NCBI RefSeq assembly: GCF_963677945.1
Contig: NZ_OY782578.1
Coordinates: 2,137,258 to 2,201,257 of the forward strand
Reading direction: 5' to 3'
DNA from: an uncultured Bacteroides sp.
Lineage (GTDB): Bacteria; Bacteroidota; Bacteroidia; Bacteroidales; Bacteroidaceae
Length of the DNA: 64,000 nucleotides
A program made the translations under genes and the position numbers. The notes beneath the pieces are model-generated. The model saw nothing but the letters and a program-made list of their open reading frames with translations, did no database searches and was not told where the DNA came from. Positions 33,768 to 43,811 of the stretch are shown in pieces; the first letter of the stretch is position 1, and every line of letters begins with the position of its first letter.

Positions 33768-36497
33768 ATGAAACGAATAATATTACTATTTTGCCTTTTA
33801 GCCTCTTTACAGTTAAATGCTCAGCATATTCAAATTCCTGCTTCTTTAGATCAGGAACATCCTCGTGTGCTGACTAATGCCAAGGGGAAAGAAGAGACAA
33901 AACAGTTAATAGCTAACGAAGCATGGGCTAAAGATGTTTTTACTAAACTGAAACTCCGCATAGATACTTATGTGAATCGTCATATAACAGATCCCGAATG
34001 GATTGTTTCACGATTGCAGATGTATTGGAAAACGCATAGCACAGATGTTTTCATTAATGGTGAAGTTTATTCTCATGCCGAAGGATATGCTCCTGTTCCT
34101 ACAGTTCGTTATACCGGAACACGTGCAAGCACAACCATTTATGGCCGTCCAAAACTGGAAGATGTACTTCCTTACATGGACGATCCCCGAGGACTTTATT
34201 TCCACAATAATTCCAAGGAAGGCCGACCGCTGGAATGGACTGAACAATCGAAGACCGGACGAAATATTGAGTCTATTAATCTGGAGATTATGAATATGGC
34301 TCGTGATGCAGCTTTTGTTTACTGGATTACAGGCGAAGAAAAATACGCAAAGTTTGCTCAGGATCTTTTCGATATGTATATGACGGGTATGTATTACCGT
34401 AAAGTACCTTATGATTTGAACCACGGACATCAGCAAACACTTGTAGGACTCTCTTCATTTGAGGTTATTCATGAAGATATTTTGAATGCACTTGTTCCTG
34501 CTTACGATTTCCTATACTATTATCTGAAAGAAAATAAGGCAGATAAGATGGATATATATGCCACTACTTTTAAAAAGTTTGCAGATAATATAATAGACAG
34601 AGGCGTTCCTCACAATAACTGGGATTTATTTCAGGCTGTTTACATAAACAATGTCGGGTTAATACTGGAAGAGAATGACCGTTATGCCGACAAAAAAGGA
34701 CGTGGATATTATCTTGATTATGTGCTTAATAAATCAAGCATTCGTCAGTGGTCGCTCACTAAATTAATGAATTATGGTTTCGATCCTAATACAGGAATTT
34801 GGGGAGAATGCCCGGGCTACAGCCAGAATGTAGTGGCTGATTTCGCCAATTTTGTTGATATGTACGCCCGCACTATGAATTTTGATGCATTGGAACAGAT
34901 GCCTGTTATAAAGAAAGCCGTTGCACATATTCCACAATATCTTTTCCCGAACGGATTAACTACTGGTTTTGGAGATACACATTACGGGAAACCTCGTACT
35001 GATTTCTATGCACGAATGATAGCCAATGCGCAGAAATTCAATAAAAAAGAGCAGGAAAACTATTTTACGGGAATGTATAAACTATTAAATGAAGATGCCG
35101 GAAAGGCAGCTAAAGATAAAAAGAATATTCCGGCTGAGATCACTTCTTTTTTCAGTGATAAACCTTTGGTGCTTGATCCTTCGGTACCGGCAGGCAAAAT
35201 TGAAGACTATACATCTCCTTTGTTTTATGCCCCCAACGTAAGTTGGCTGGTTCAGCGCAACAGCATGAATCCACGATACGGATTGATGATCTCAGAAGCG
35301 GCATCGTTAGGCAACCACATGCACTCCAACGGCGTAACTATGGAACTTTACGGTAAAGGCTATATTCTAGGCCCCGATGCTGGTCTTGGTTCCGGATATT
35401 TTGCACAGGATTACGCAGAATATTACTCACAGTTCCTTGCTCATAATACCGTTATTGTAGATGGAATTTCGCGTTATCCGGAAATGAAAAGTAATCATGG
35501 TTTCGAGTTGAAAGGTAATTATCCTAAGTCCGAACAAAGAGATGGGATATATACAGGAATAACATATTCTGATGTTTCTTTTCTGGAACCGGAAACACAA
35601 GCTGATCAGAATCGTTTGATGAGTATTATCAGAACTGACGATAAACATGGATATTATATAGATATTTTCCGCTCGAAGAAACAAAAGGGTGGTGATAAAA
35701 TGCACGATTATATATATCACAACCTTGGCCAGAAGATGTCTGTAGCAGATGCTGCCAGTGGCGATTCTCTTAATTTGAAACCAACTGATGATCTTGCTTT
35801 TGCCGGAGCACACCTGTATGCTTATTCTTATTTTTATAATCAGAAATCGCAGGTTACCGGCAAGGATATAAAAACTACCTTCACCATGAATATGCCTGGT
35901 GGAGATGATATTTCAATGAATATGTGGATAAAAGGGGAGAAGGAACGTGAGATTTTTAGTGTATTGGCTCCATATACAGAAGGAATGGCTCGTACGTCAA
36001 TGCCTTATGATATAAAGAATTCACCTACACAAACTTTTGTTGCCCGTCAGAATGGTGAAGCATGGACTCGTCCGTTTGTTTCCATCTTTGAACCAAGTAG
36101 CAAGAACGAACCAAGTAATATTGCTTCAGTTTCATATTTTAATGCAGAAACCGTAGCAAACGATTTTGTAGGTATTAAAATTGAAAGTAAGAATGGTAGA
36201 ACGGATTATATTTTTTCTTCAGAATCAGCGACTAAAGCAATGTATCAGAACATGATATCGGAAGCTGCTTATGCTGTGATTGGAGTGGAAAATAGTGGCA
36301 ATTGTGTATTGTTTATGGGAAATGGCCGTCTGTTGAAAGGAGCCAATTGCTCGATAGAAACTTCAGTATTGGCAAATGCTGTTCTGGAAAATAAGCAAGG
36401 CAAATGGTTCTATTCATCAAGTGTACCTTGTAAAATAGTTATTTCGGGTAAAACATATAAGCTGCCTGCTGCAAATTACCTTGAAATAAAAAGATAA
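33768..36497 (+). CDS. Heparinase II/III family polysaccharide lyase
   Basis: The 909-residue protein has a signal peptide (MKRIILLFCLLASLQLNAQ). An N-terminal (alpha/alpha) toroid follows, with PHNNWDLFQAVYINNVGL, GECPGYSQNVVADFAN and FGDTHYGKPRT. From about residue 500 comes the heparinase II/III beta-sandwich, with EAASLGNHMHSNGVTMEL, YILGPDAGLGSGY and FLAHNTVIVDG. Such enzymes cleave uronate-containing polysaccharides by beta-elimination in the periplasm. The candidate His and Tyr/Asn of the active site (HMHSN, NNWD) are present. The exact PL family and substrate are not certain. It precedes the regulator and SusCD genes, so it belongs to the PUL. Confidence 0.8.
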   Translation: MKRIILLFCLLASLQLNAQHIQIPASLDQEHPRVLTNAKGKEETKQLIANEAWAKDVFTKLKLRIDTYVNRHITDPEWIVSRLQMYWKTHSTDVFINGEVYSHAEGYAPVPTVRYTGTRASTTIYGRPKLEDVLPYMDDPRGLYFHNNSKEGRPLEWTEQSKTGRNIESINLEIMNMARDAAFVYWITGEEKYAKFAQDLFDMYMTGMYYRKVPYDLNHGHQQTLVGLSSFEVIHEDILNALVPAYDFLYYYLKENKADKMDIYATTFKKFADNIIDRGVPHNNWDLFQAVYINNVGLILEENDRYADKKGRGYYLDYVLNKSSIRQWSLTKLMNYGFDPNTGIWGECPGYSQNVVADFANFVDMYARTMNFDALEQMPVIKKAVAHIPQYLFPNGLTTGFGDTHYGKPRTDFYARMIANAQKFNKKEQENYFTGMYKLLNEDAGKAAKDKKNIPAEITSFFSDKPLVLDPSVPAGKIEDYTSPLFYAPNVSWLVQRNSMNPRYGLMISEAASLGNHMHSNGVTMELYGKGYILGPDAGLGSGYFAQDYAEYYSQFLAHNTVIVDGISRYPEMKSNHGFELKGNYPKSEQRDGIYTGITYSDVSFLEPETQADQNRLMSIIRTDDKHGYYIDIFRSKKQKGGDKMHDYIYHNLGQKMSVADAASGDSLNLKPTDDLAFAGAHLYAYSYFYNQKSQVTGKDIKTTFTMNMPGGDDISMNMWIKGEKEREIFSVLAPYTEGMARTSMPYDIKNSPTQTFVARQNGEAWTRPFVSIFEPSSKNEPSNIASVSYFNAETVANDFVGIKIESKNGRTDYIFSSESATKAMYQNMISEAAYAVIGVENSGNCVLFMGNGRLLKGANCSIETSVLANAVLENKQGKWFYSSSVPCKIVISGKTYKLPAANYLEIKR

Positions 36498-36693
36498 ACA
36501 ATGAAGAAATATTAGTTAACCTGTTTTTCTTGAGGTTGTGTTTTTATTTTTTGTAAAGTATAACGGGTTATGAATATTCGAGTCTGATATTAAATAATAT
36601 GTCTTTGTCTGAACCTTGTTTGTAAACTACAGTATATGTTATTTTTATGGATATAATAGCTAAAAAACGCTTCTGTTTTTTTATTATTAAACA

Positions 36694-36722
36694 TTGTTAA
36701 TCATTGAAAATAGCTATATTTG
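36694..36722 (+). promoter_or_regulatory. Promoter of the AraC-type regulator gene
   Basis: TTG (36694-36696), an 18-nt spacer and TATATTTG (36715-36722) fit the consensus. Transcription would start near 36729, giving a leader of about 50 nt before the ATG at 36780. The upstream part of the gap (36498-36693) has no gene. Confidence 0.65.
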
Positions 36723-36779
36723 CATATTCCTTTACAAATAAATGGTTAAAAGAATACATTGAAAAACTTAATTTTCATA

Positions 36780-39623
36780 ATGAACGGTAGAAAGAGGTTA
36801 TTAATGCTTTGGCTATTACTTCTTTCTGTTTCTATATATGGGCAATCATATACTTTCCGTGGACTTACAATGTCTGAAGGATTGTCTGATTTATTGGTTA
36901 ATGCATTCTATAAAGATGCGCAAGGATTTATGTGGATAGGTACAGACAACTGTCTGGAACGCTTTGATGGAGTTACTATAAAACATTATCCTTTTTCCGG
37001 TTCTGATATCAATAAAAAACGTGTTAGTTCAATATTAGAAACAAAAGACAAAAATCTGTGGACTGGAAACGGACTCGGACTTTGGAAACTTAATAAGAAG
37101 ACCGATCAGTTGGAGCTCTTCTCTTCTGGCTTAATAAATTGCGGTGTACATTCTTTGATTCAGGATTCGCATAATGTTTTATATATAGGTAGTGAAAAGG
37201 GAGTCTTTATCTACAATAATGGAAGTTTCAACCAGATTATACCTGATAATAATATCCTTTCCTCAGGCAATCATATTCTGGGAATGGCAATTGACAAAAC
37301 CGGAACCCTGTGGATGGCAACTCCTTTGGGACTTTACTCATATAATACGCAAAACAAAAAAATAAAGCAGTTTCGCTTCAATGATTCACCTAATCTGAAT
37401 AGTTTTTCTAAAATAACGATTATTGGATCTACTTTATATCTGGGAACGGCAAATGCCGGACTTGTTCGTTTTGATATTCCAACTTCACGCTTTTCACGTT
37501 CCATAGAGGTTGGAAGTAATATTATATCTGATTTATCAAGTGATGGAAAAGATATGATATATGTTGCTACGGATGGAAATGGAGTTCATTTTTTATCTCA
37601 TAGTCAGCAAAAAGTTATACGCTCAATACAGTACAATCCTCAGGATAAAGCCGGAATTCGTTCAAACTCAGTATATTCTTTGTTGGTAGACAGAGATGGA
37701 ATTGTCTGGATTGGTTTTTATCAGGCCGGATTTGATTATAGCTTATATCAAAATAATCTTTTTAAAGTTTATTCATTCCCTCCGCTTTTTAATTCATCCA
37801 ACTTGCCAGTTCGTTCTTTTGTAATACATGATAAAGAGAAGCTGATTGGAACCCGTGAAGGATTGTATTATATTTCGGAAGATAAGAAACTGGTAAAGAG
37901 CTATAATAAATCGTCACTTCGCTCCAACCTTATATTGTCTTTACGCCGCTATAATAATGAATACTATATCGGTACTTATGGTGGGGGAGTATCCGTGCTT
38001 AATCCTCAGACTCTTTCATTACACGATTTTGATAAAGAAGATGTCTTTCAGAAAGGTCACATTTTTCATTTTGAAGAAGATAGTAACGGTAATTTATGGA
38101 TTGCTTCTTCTCAGGGAGTGCATTGCTATAACAAACAAACCAAAGAGATAAAAACATATACTAGTACAAATTCTCAGTTACTCGATGGAAATGTATATTA
38201 TATCTTCTTTGATTCAACAAAGAAAGGGTGGATAGCAACAGACAATGGATTATGTATATTTGATCCTGTTTCTCAAAGTATTAGATCGAATATTTTCCCT
38301 CAAGGTTTCTTTAATAAAGAGAAAATAAGATATATATATCAGGATTCGCATAACAATATCTTCTTTTGTCCCGATAAAGGAGATGTTTTCGAATCAGATT
38401 TATCAATGCGTAATTTTCAGCGTTTGAAAATGAAGCATAAGTTGCTGGGCAATGCCTTTATGTCTGTTATTGAAGATAATGCGGGAAAGTATTGGCTCAG
38501 CAGAGACAACGGCATTATTAGCATGAATAGAGATGAAAGTATAGTGCAGGGCTTTAATTTTACAGATGGAATACCTGATCCTATTTTTCATGTAGCAGCC
38601 TGTTATAAAGATGCAAAAGGAAAATTGTGGTTTGGTAATTCAAAAGGATTACTTTCTGTAGATCCGGCTTTGGTTGCTACCACTAAACGAAACCCTTATT
38701 CTATTGTATTAACTGATATTTTAGTAAATGGTCAATCTCTTGATAGTGATATGCAGGAAGAGATCAGAGCTGAAAAAGATATTTCACTATCAAGAGATCA
38801 GAATAATTTGACTTTCCGGTTTTCAAGTCTCACATATAGTGATCCCTCCTCTATGATTTATGAGTATAAGCTTGAAGGATATGATGAGGATTGGCAAACA
38901 ATAACCGGAAAAAATGAAGTATCCTATTACGATCTTCCTATTGGAAGTTATACATTTCATGTTCGTCTTCAAGGCGATGAAAAATCAGAAGAAACTATAT
39001 CTGTTATGATCAGCCCGTTTTTACTTGTTATATTCTGGATTGCCGTTGTGGCTGCAATTATTGCTTTAGCTCTTTGGGGTAAAAACTATTTGCGTAAGCG
39101 ATTAATAAAAAAAGAAGAAGAAACTTTATCACCCGAATCATCCGAGTTTGAAAAAGCGCAGGTAGAATCAGCTTCATCTGAAGAACCTGATTCTACTGAA
39201 AAAGAATCTTCAAAACAAGAACGCATAAAGCAAGATGAAGAAAAGTATAAATTTGCAAAGTTAAGTAACGAAGAGTGTAAGCACATCTACAATAATCTCA
39301 CGAAGTATATGAAAAAGGATAAGCCATATATTAATCCGAACTTAAAGATTTCCGATTTGGCTCATGCAATTAAATGTACTTCTCATTCACTTTCTTATGT
39401 ATTTAATCAGCATTTGAATCAGAATTATTATGATTTCGTAAATGAGTATAGGATTGCTGAGTTTAAAGAGTTGGCTAATGATCCAAAGTATTCACGATAT
39501 ACTCTAACGGCATTATCTGAAAAATGTGGATTTAGTTCACGCGCATCATTTTTCAGATCATTTAAAAAACTAACCGGAATTACTCCCAACGAGTATATCC
39601 AGCAAATGGAATCTTCTAAATAA
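36780..39623 (+). CDS. Membrane-bound one-component AraC regulator (HTCS-like sensor without kinase)
   Basis: From the ATG at 36780 the protein has 947 residues; an upstream TTG would add seven. A signal peptide (ending SVSIYGQ) leads to about 600 residues of two-component-regulator propeller repeats (GFMWIGTDN, GTLWMATPLGLYSY, GIVWIGFYQAG, GNLWIASSQGVHCY, GKLWFGNSKGL). A Y_Y_Y domain (MIYEYKLEGYDEDWQTI) and one membrane helix (LLVIFWIAVVAAIIALAL) follow. A charged Glu/Ser/Lys linker then leads straight to an AraC DNA-binding domain (LTALSEKCGFSSRASFFRSF). No HisKA, ATPase or receiver domain is present. It should sense a glycan in the periplasm and activate PUL genes directly. Confidence 0.85.
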   Translation: MNGRKRLLMLWLLLLSVSIYGQSYTFRGLTMSEGLSDLLVNAFYKDAQGFMWIGTDNCLERFDGVTIKHYPFSGSDINKKRVSSILETKDKNLWTGNGLGLWKLNKKTDQLELFSSGLINCGVHSLIQDSHNVLYIGSEKGVFIYNNGSFNQIIPDNNILSSGNHILGMAIDKTGTLWMATPLGLYSYNTQNKKIKQFRFNDSPNLNSFSKITIIGSTLYLGTANAGLVRFDIPTSRFSRSIEVGSNIISDLSSDGKDMIYVATDGNGVHFLSHSQQKVIRSIQYNPQDKAGIRSNSVYSLLVDRDGIVWIGFYQAGFDYSLYQNNLFKVYSFPPLFNSSNLPVRSFVIHDKEKLIGTREGLYYISEDKKLVKSYNKSSLRSNLILSLRRYNNEYYIGTYGGGVSVLNPQTLSLHDFDKEDVFQKGHIFHFEEDSNGNLWIASSQGVHCYNKQTKEIKTYTSTNSQLLDGNVYYIFFDSTKKGWIATDNGLCIFDPVSQSIRSNIFPQGFFNKEKIRYIYQDSHNNIFFCPDKGDVFESDLSMRNFQRLKMKHKLLGNAFMSVIEDNAGKYWLSRDNGIISMNRDESIVQGFNFTDGIPDPIFHVAACYKDAKGKLWFGNSKGLLSVDPALVATTKRNPYSIVLTDILVNGQSLDSDMQEEIRAEKDISLSRDQNNLTFRFSSLTYSDPSSMIYEYKLEGYDEDWQTITGKNEVSYYDLPIGSYTFHVRLQGDEKSEETISVMISPFLLVIFWIAVVAAIIALALWGKNYLRKRLIKKEEETLSPESSEFEKAQVESASSEEPDSTEKESSKQERIKQDEEKYKFAKLSNEECKHIYNNLTKYMKKDKPYINPNLKISDLAHAIKCTSHSLSYVFNQHLNQNYYDFVNEYRIAEFKELANDPKYSRYTLTALSEKCGFSSRASFFRSFKKLTGITPNEYIQQMESSK

Positions 39624-39661
39624 AACTAGAATCTGATCGGTTTTATTATTTAAACTAATTG

Positions 39662-39697
39662 AATGCACTTGCTTATTAGGCAAGTGCATTTTCTTTT
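39662..39697 (+). terminator. Terminator of the AraC-type regulator gene
   Basis: The 11-bp perfect stem AATGCACTTGC / GCAAGTGCATT with a 7-nt loop is followed by TTCTTTT. Confidence 0.85.
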
Positions 39698-39756
39698 ATG
39701 CAGAATAGCATAAAAATGTTATTATCTGATATTATATGTTCAAAGGTAAGTATAAT

Positions 39757-40955
39757 ACAATTATTTGAGACTTTCCATTAGTTGTGTTTAAATTATTTAT
39801 AATCAGGTGTTTGTGTGTAGTTATGTCTTATGAAATGGTATGAGATGTATTGGCCTTTATTAACTCTTGCTTTCTTTTTTTTACTCTCTATATTTGCTTC
39901 CGTAAAGCATAACTTTATTAAAGCTAATATTATGGAAAGTACATTAAACAACTCTGATCGTCTCATTGAACGTTCGTACAATGATTATCATCAAACCATA
40001 CTTAATTATATTACTTATAGAATTAATCATAAGTATGATGCTGAGGATTTAGCACAAGATGTATTTATCCGTTTGATCGATTATAAGTTGATGTTAAGAG
40101 AAGAAACAGTTAAATACTTCCTTTTTACGATTGCACGTAATATTATAATCGATTACCTCCGTCGTTACTATAAAAAGCAAGAAATTACTTCATACATATA
40201 TGATCATGCGGTAACATATACTAATGAGACCGAACCTAATTTCCATGCGAAAGAAATTCTTTTCCTTGAGAAGAATAAACTTCAATCGTTCCCTTCCCAA
40301 CGTAAGACAATATATATCATGAATCGCTTTTATGAAAAGTCTACTGGAGAAATAGCAGAAGAACTGAACTTAAGTAAACGTACGGTAGAAAATCATTTAA
40401 TGATAGGAAGAAAAGTAATGCGTAACTATATAAAACAATGCATCTAAAAATCAACCAATAAATTTATAATATATGAAAGAAGCTTATGTACAATGAATCT
40501 AGACAGAGCAAATGTGGCCGGAAAAGGCAATTAAATGGAGAAATTTCTCTGGATTTTATAAACGATAAAAATATTTCATATTTTGTTAACACTTAAATAT
40601 TTATTTATGAAACAAACGGATCAGAAAAAGAAGGCGAATAAAAGTCTTCTATCTAAAATGATTTTGGCATGTATGCTGATGCTTATTGCTTCTGTAGCAG
40701 CCTTTGCACAGAATACAAAAGTAATAGGTACAGTAACAGATGAAAAAGGAGAACCTATTATTGGTGCCAGTATTTTTGTTAAGGGAACATCAACAGGAAC
40801 TATAACTGATGTTGAGGGCAATTTTACAGTAAATGCTTCGGTAAAAGGTAAACTAATAGTCTCATACATTGGTTATGTAAAACAAGAAGTTACTATAACT
40901 GGTAATAAAGTAAAGGTATCTTTGAAAGAAGATGCAAAAACATTGGATGAAGTGG
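39757..40955. repeat. Direct repeat, copy 1 (ECF sigma + leader + 5' susC)
   Basis: This segment matches 48775-49975 almost base for base. Roughly 335 nt across the first half of the sigma gene are identical. Similarity fades upstream of the sigma ATG and after about codon 115 of susC. The two copies lie about 9.02 kb apart in the same orientation. Confidence 0.9.
39830..40447 (+). CDS. ECF-type sigma factor, copy 1
   Basis: The 205-residue product carries sigma70 region 2 (LNYITYRINHKYDAEDLAQDVFIRLIDY, read as two pieces, then FTIARNIIIDYLRRYYK) and region 4 (STGEIAEELNLSKRTVENHL). From the first ATG there is a hydrophobic N-terminus (YWPLLTLAFFFLLSIFASV) that could be a membrane helix; the internal ATG at 39932 would give a plain 171-residue sigma factor. 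No FecR-type anti-sigma gene is adjacent, unlike most Bacteroides ECF/SusC systems. It lies 159 nt upstream of susC and presumably drives that gene. The product is identical to that of copy 2. Confidence 0.85.
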   Translation: MKWYEMYWPLLTLAFFFLLSIFASVKHNFIKANIMESTLNNSDRLIERSYNDYHQTILNYITYRINHKYDAEDLAQDVFIRLIDYKLMLREETVKYFLFTIARNIIIDYLRRYYKKQEITSYIYDHAVTYTNETEPNFHAKEILFLEKNKLQSFPSQRKTIYIMNRFYEKSTGEIAEELNLSKRTVENHLMIGRKVMRNYIKQCI

Positions 40956-43795
40956 TGGTTATAGGTTACGGAACCCAAAAAAAAGAGTCTTTGACTGGTG
41001 CTGTATCTGTAATCTCTGATAAAATAATAAAAGATAAAGGTTCTTTGTCATCCCCCCTTCAAGCAATGCAAGGACAAGTTCCAGGAGTTACTATTACACG
41101 TAATTCTTCAGCTCCAGGTGATGAAAGCTGGGGTATGAAATTACGTGGTGCTGTATCAGCAAATAATGCAGATCCTTTGGTTATCATCGACAGGGTTGCT
41201 TGCGAAAGTATAAATGCATTACGTAATATTAATCCTGATGATATTGAGTCTATTAATTTTTTAAAAGATGCTTCTGCAGCAATTTACGGATCACGTGCAG
41301 CTGGTGGTGTTGTTCTTATTACTACTAAAAAGGCAAAAGAAGGAAGAACGAAAATTAGTTATGATGCTTCATATTCTTTTAAGGCAGTAGGATTGCAACC
41401 TAAATTAATGACTTTGAAAGAATGGGCAAATGCAGTGCTTCAAACTCGTAGTAATGATGGATATACAGATAGCGATACATGGGTAAAGTATGCAAAGTTA
41501 TCGTTAGCAAATGAGGGACATTATATTGACTTGAACAATAGTACGAATCCGTTTACTTCTGCTTTTACGGATGTGAAAGATTTTGTATTTATGGATACAA
41601 ATTGGACGGACATTTTATTTGGTAACTCAGCTTCTACTCAGCATAATTTATCTATTTCAGGGGGAACGGAGAGAAATCTATATCGTTTGTCTATTGGATA
41701 TCTATATGATGGAAGCAATTTGAAATGGGGACATAATAATAATAAACGTTATAATTTTAGGTTGACGAATAATTTACAACTGACTAAAAGAATAAAACTA
41801 GAGTCGGTTATTGCTTATAATCGCCAAAATCAAATAGCTCCTTCATATATTGGACAAACTTTAACTGGTAGTTATCCTCAACCAGGCCTTCCTGCTTCAA
41901 CTCTTGATGGAAAGCCTTATTCATGGGGAACATGGTTGTCACCAATTTGGTATGCCGAACTTGGTGGAGATAACAAATTGAGAGTTTCTGAAACAAATAT
42001 TAGTGAACAACTTACATTTAATCTGTTAAAAGAACTGGATTGGGTATCTAACGTTGGATATAATTCATCTTCTGCGTTACGCGATGTAAAAAAGATGGCA
42101 ATAACGTCGTATAATTATGCTGGAACATCTGTAAATACAGCGCCAAGCGTATCAAGTCAGGCAGAATCATCTTATTCTAAAACGACAGCAAATAGAGACT
42201 TCTATTCATTAACATCTTATTTAGATTATAAGAAGAATTTCAATGATGTTCATAATATGAATGTTATGGTTGGAACACAATACGAATTAACTGAATATGA
42301 TTATTATGGAGCATTAGTAAAGAATATTCAAAATTCTCTTGAAACCATTAATGGCGCTGGAACAGTTTCATTAATAGATAATAAAGGTACTAAATGGCAT
42401 GAAGCTATTATGTCTTATTATTCTCGTTTAAATTATAACTATAAATCAAAGTATCTTGCTGAAGTGAACATGCGTTATGATGGTTCGTCTAAATTCAAAA
42501 CAGGACGTTGGGCCTTTTTCTATGGCATATCTGGTGCTTGGCGTATTTCAGAAGAAAACTTTATGAAAAAAATTAAATGGATTGATGATTTGAAATTACG
42601 TCTCTCATATGGTATAGTAGGAAATCAAAGTGGTATAGATCGTTATGAAGGTTCTCAATATTACAATTTTTCGTCTCAAAGTGGAGCCTTAATTGGTTCT
42701 AATAAAGCAACTACTATTGATACAAATGGTAAAATCGCATCAAGTGGTCGAGAGTGGGAACGTATTAATAATTATAATACAGGTTTAGATTTCAGCTTTT
42801 TAAATAGACATTTATTTGGAAGTATAGACTTTTACATGAAACGTAATAATAATATGTTAATAACAGTATCTTATCCTGGTATTTTAGGTGATGCTGCTGG
42901 ATACTCTAATGATGGAAAATTTGAATCTCATGGTTTTGAAGGACAACTTACATGGTCTGACAAAATTGGTAATGTAAAATATCATGTGGGTGGTACATAT
43001 TCATATAATACAAATAAACTTACTGATATCGGCGGAACAAGTGTCTTAAATTCAGGTTTTAAGGGACAACAACAAGGATTTCCATTAAATAGTATTTTTG
43101 GACTTCGGTATACAGGTAAAATTCAGAATGAAGAACAAAGACAAAAATATCTATATCGCTATTTATCAGGAAATACAATTGGTTTAACAAATCAGCTCCG
43201 TCTAGGTGACAATATGTTTCAAGATGTAAATGAAGATGGAAAATTAGATTATAATGATTATGTATATCTGGGAACAGATGATCCTAAAATTTCTTTCTCA
43301 TTAAATATGGGTTTTGAATGGAATAACTTTGATTTTTCCATGATATTTCAAGGAGTAGCTAAGCGTAGTATTTTCCGTACAGGATCTAATAATGGTAATG
43401 AAATTTGGCGTATTCCGATGAAGGCTGTTTATTTAAATACTTCAAATCAATCTGTAGGAAAAGTCTGGAGCTCAGATAATCAGAATGGATTCTATCCAAC
43501 TTATACAAGTAATGGAACAATTAATAACTATAATTATCAAGCTTCTTCATGGTCTGTTGAAGATGGTTCTTATATTCGTCTTAAAAATGTAATATTGGGA
43601 TACAATATTCCCCAGACATTTCTAAAAAAGACAAAAGCTATTAGTGCTTGCCGTTTATATGTATCGGGGGCAGATTTATGGGAATCTTCTAAAATTAATG
43701 ATGGATGGGACCCAGAAACAAGTCGTACTGTAAATGAAACTGGCCGTTTTCCATTTGTACGTACTGTAATCTTTGGATTGAATGTAACCTTTTAA
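40607..43795 (+). CDS. SusC-family TonB-dependent outer-membrane transporter 1
   Basis: The 1062-residue protein starts at the ATG 40607; the frame is open further upstream only from a TTG inside the leader. A signal peptide ending SVAAFAQ is followed by a carboxypeptidase-D-like domain (GTVTDEKGEPIIGASIFVKG), a TonB-box region (LDEVVVIGYGTQKK), the plug (SINFLKDASAAIYGSRAAGG) and the 22-strand barrel ending FGLNVTF. No STN domain is present at the N-terminus, so it lacks the usual route for signalling to an anti-sigma factor. It imports an oligosaccharide together with SusD. Confidence 0.95.
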   Translation: MKQTDQKKKANKSLLSKMILACMLMLIASVAAFAQNTKVIGTVTDEKGEPIIGASIFVKGTSTGTITDVEGNFTVNASVKGKLIVSYIGYVKQEVTITGNKVKVSLKEDAKTLDEVVVIGYGTQKKESLTGAVSVISDKIIKDKGSLSSPLQAMQGQVPGVTITRNSSAPGDESWGMKLRGAVSANNADPLVIIDRVACESINALRNINPDDIESINFLKDASAAIYGSRAAGGVVLITTKKAKEGRTKISYDASYSFKAVGLQPKLMTLKEWANAVLQTRSNDGYTDSDTWVKYAKLSLANEGHYIDLNNSTNPFTSAFTDVKDFVFMDTNWTDILFGNSASTQHNLSISGGTERNLYRLSIGYLYDGSNLKWGHNNNKRYNFRLTNNLQLTKRIKLESVIAYNRQNQIAPSYIGQTLTGSYPQPGLPASTLDGKPYSWGTWLSPIWYAELGGDNKLRVSETNISEQLTFNLLKELDWVSNVGYNSSSALRDVKKMAITSYNYAGTSVNTAPSVSSQAESSYSKTTANRDFYSLTSYLDYKKNFNDVHNMNVMVGTQYELTEYDYYGALVKNIQNSLETINGAGTVSLIDNKGTKWHEAIMSYYSRLNYNYKSKYLAEVNMRYDGSSKFKTGRWAFFYGISGAWRISEENFMKKIKWIDDLKLRLSYGIVGNQSGIDRYEGSQYYNFSSQSGALIGSNKATTIDTNGKIASSGREWERINNYNTGLDFSFLNRHLFGSIDFYMKRNNNMLITVSYPGILGDAAGYSNDGKFESHGFEGQLTWSDKIGNVKYHVGGTYSYNTNKLTDIGGTSVLNSGFKGQQQGFPLNSIFGLRYTGKIQNEEQRQKYLYRYLSGNTIGLTNQLRLGDNMFQDVNEDGKLDYNDYVYLGTDDPKISFSLNMGFEWNNFDFSMIFQGVAKRSIFRTGSNNGNEIWRIPMKAVYLNTSNQSVGKVWSSDNQNGFYPTYTSNGTINNYNYQASSWSVEDGSYIRLKNVILGYNIPQTFLKKTKAISACRLYVSGADLWESSKINDGWDPETSRTVNETGRFPFVRTVIFGLNVTF

Positions 43796-43811
43796 TAAAT
43801 AAAAATATATT

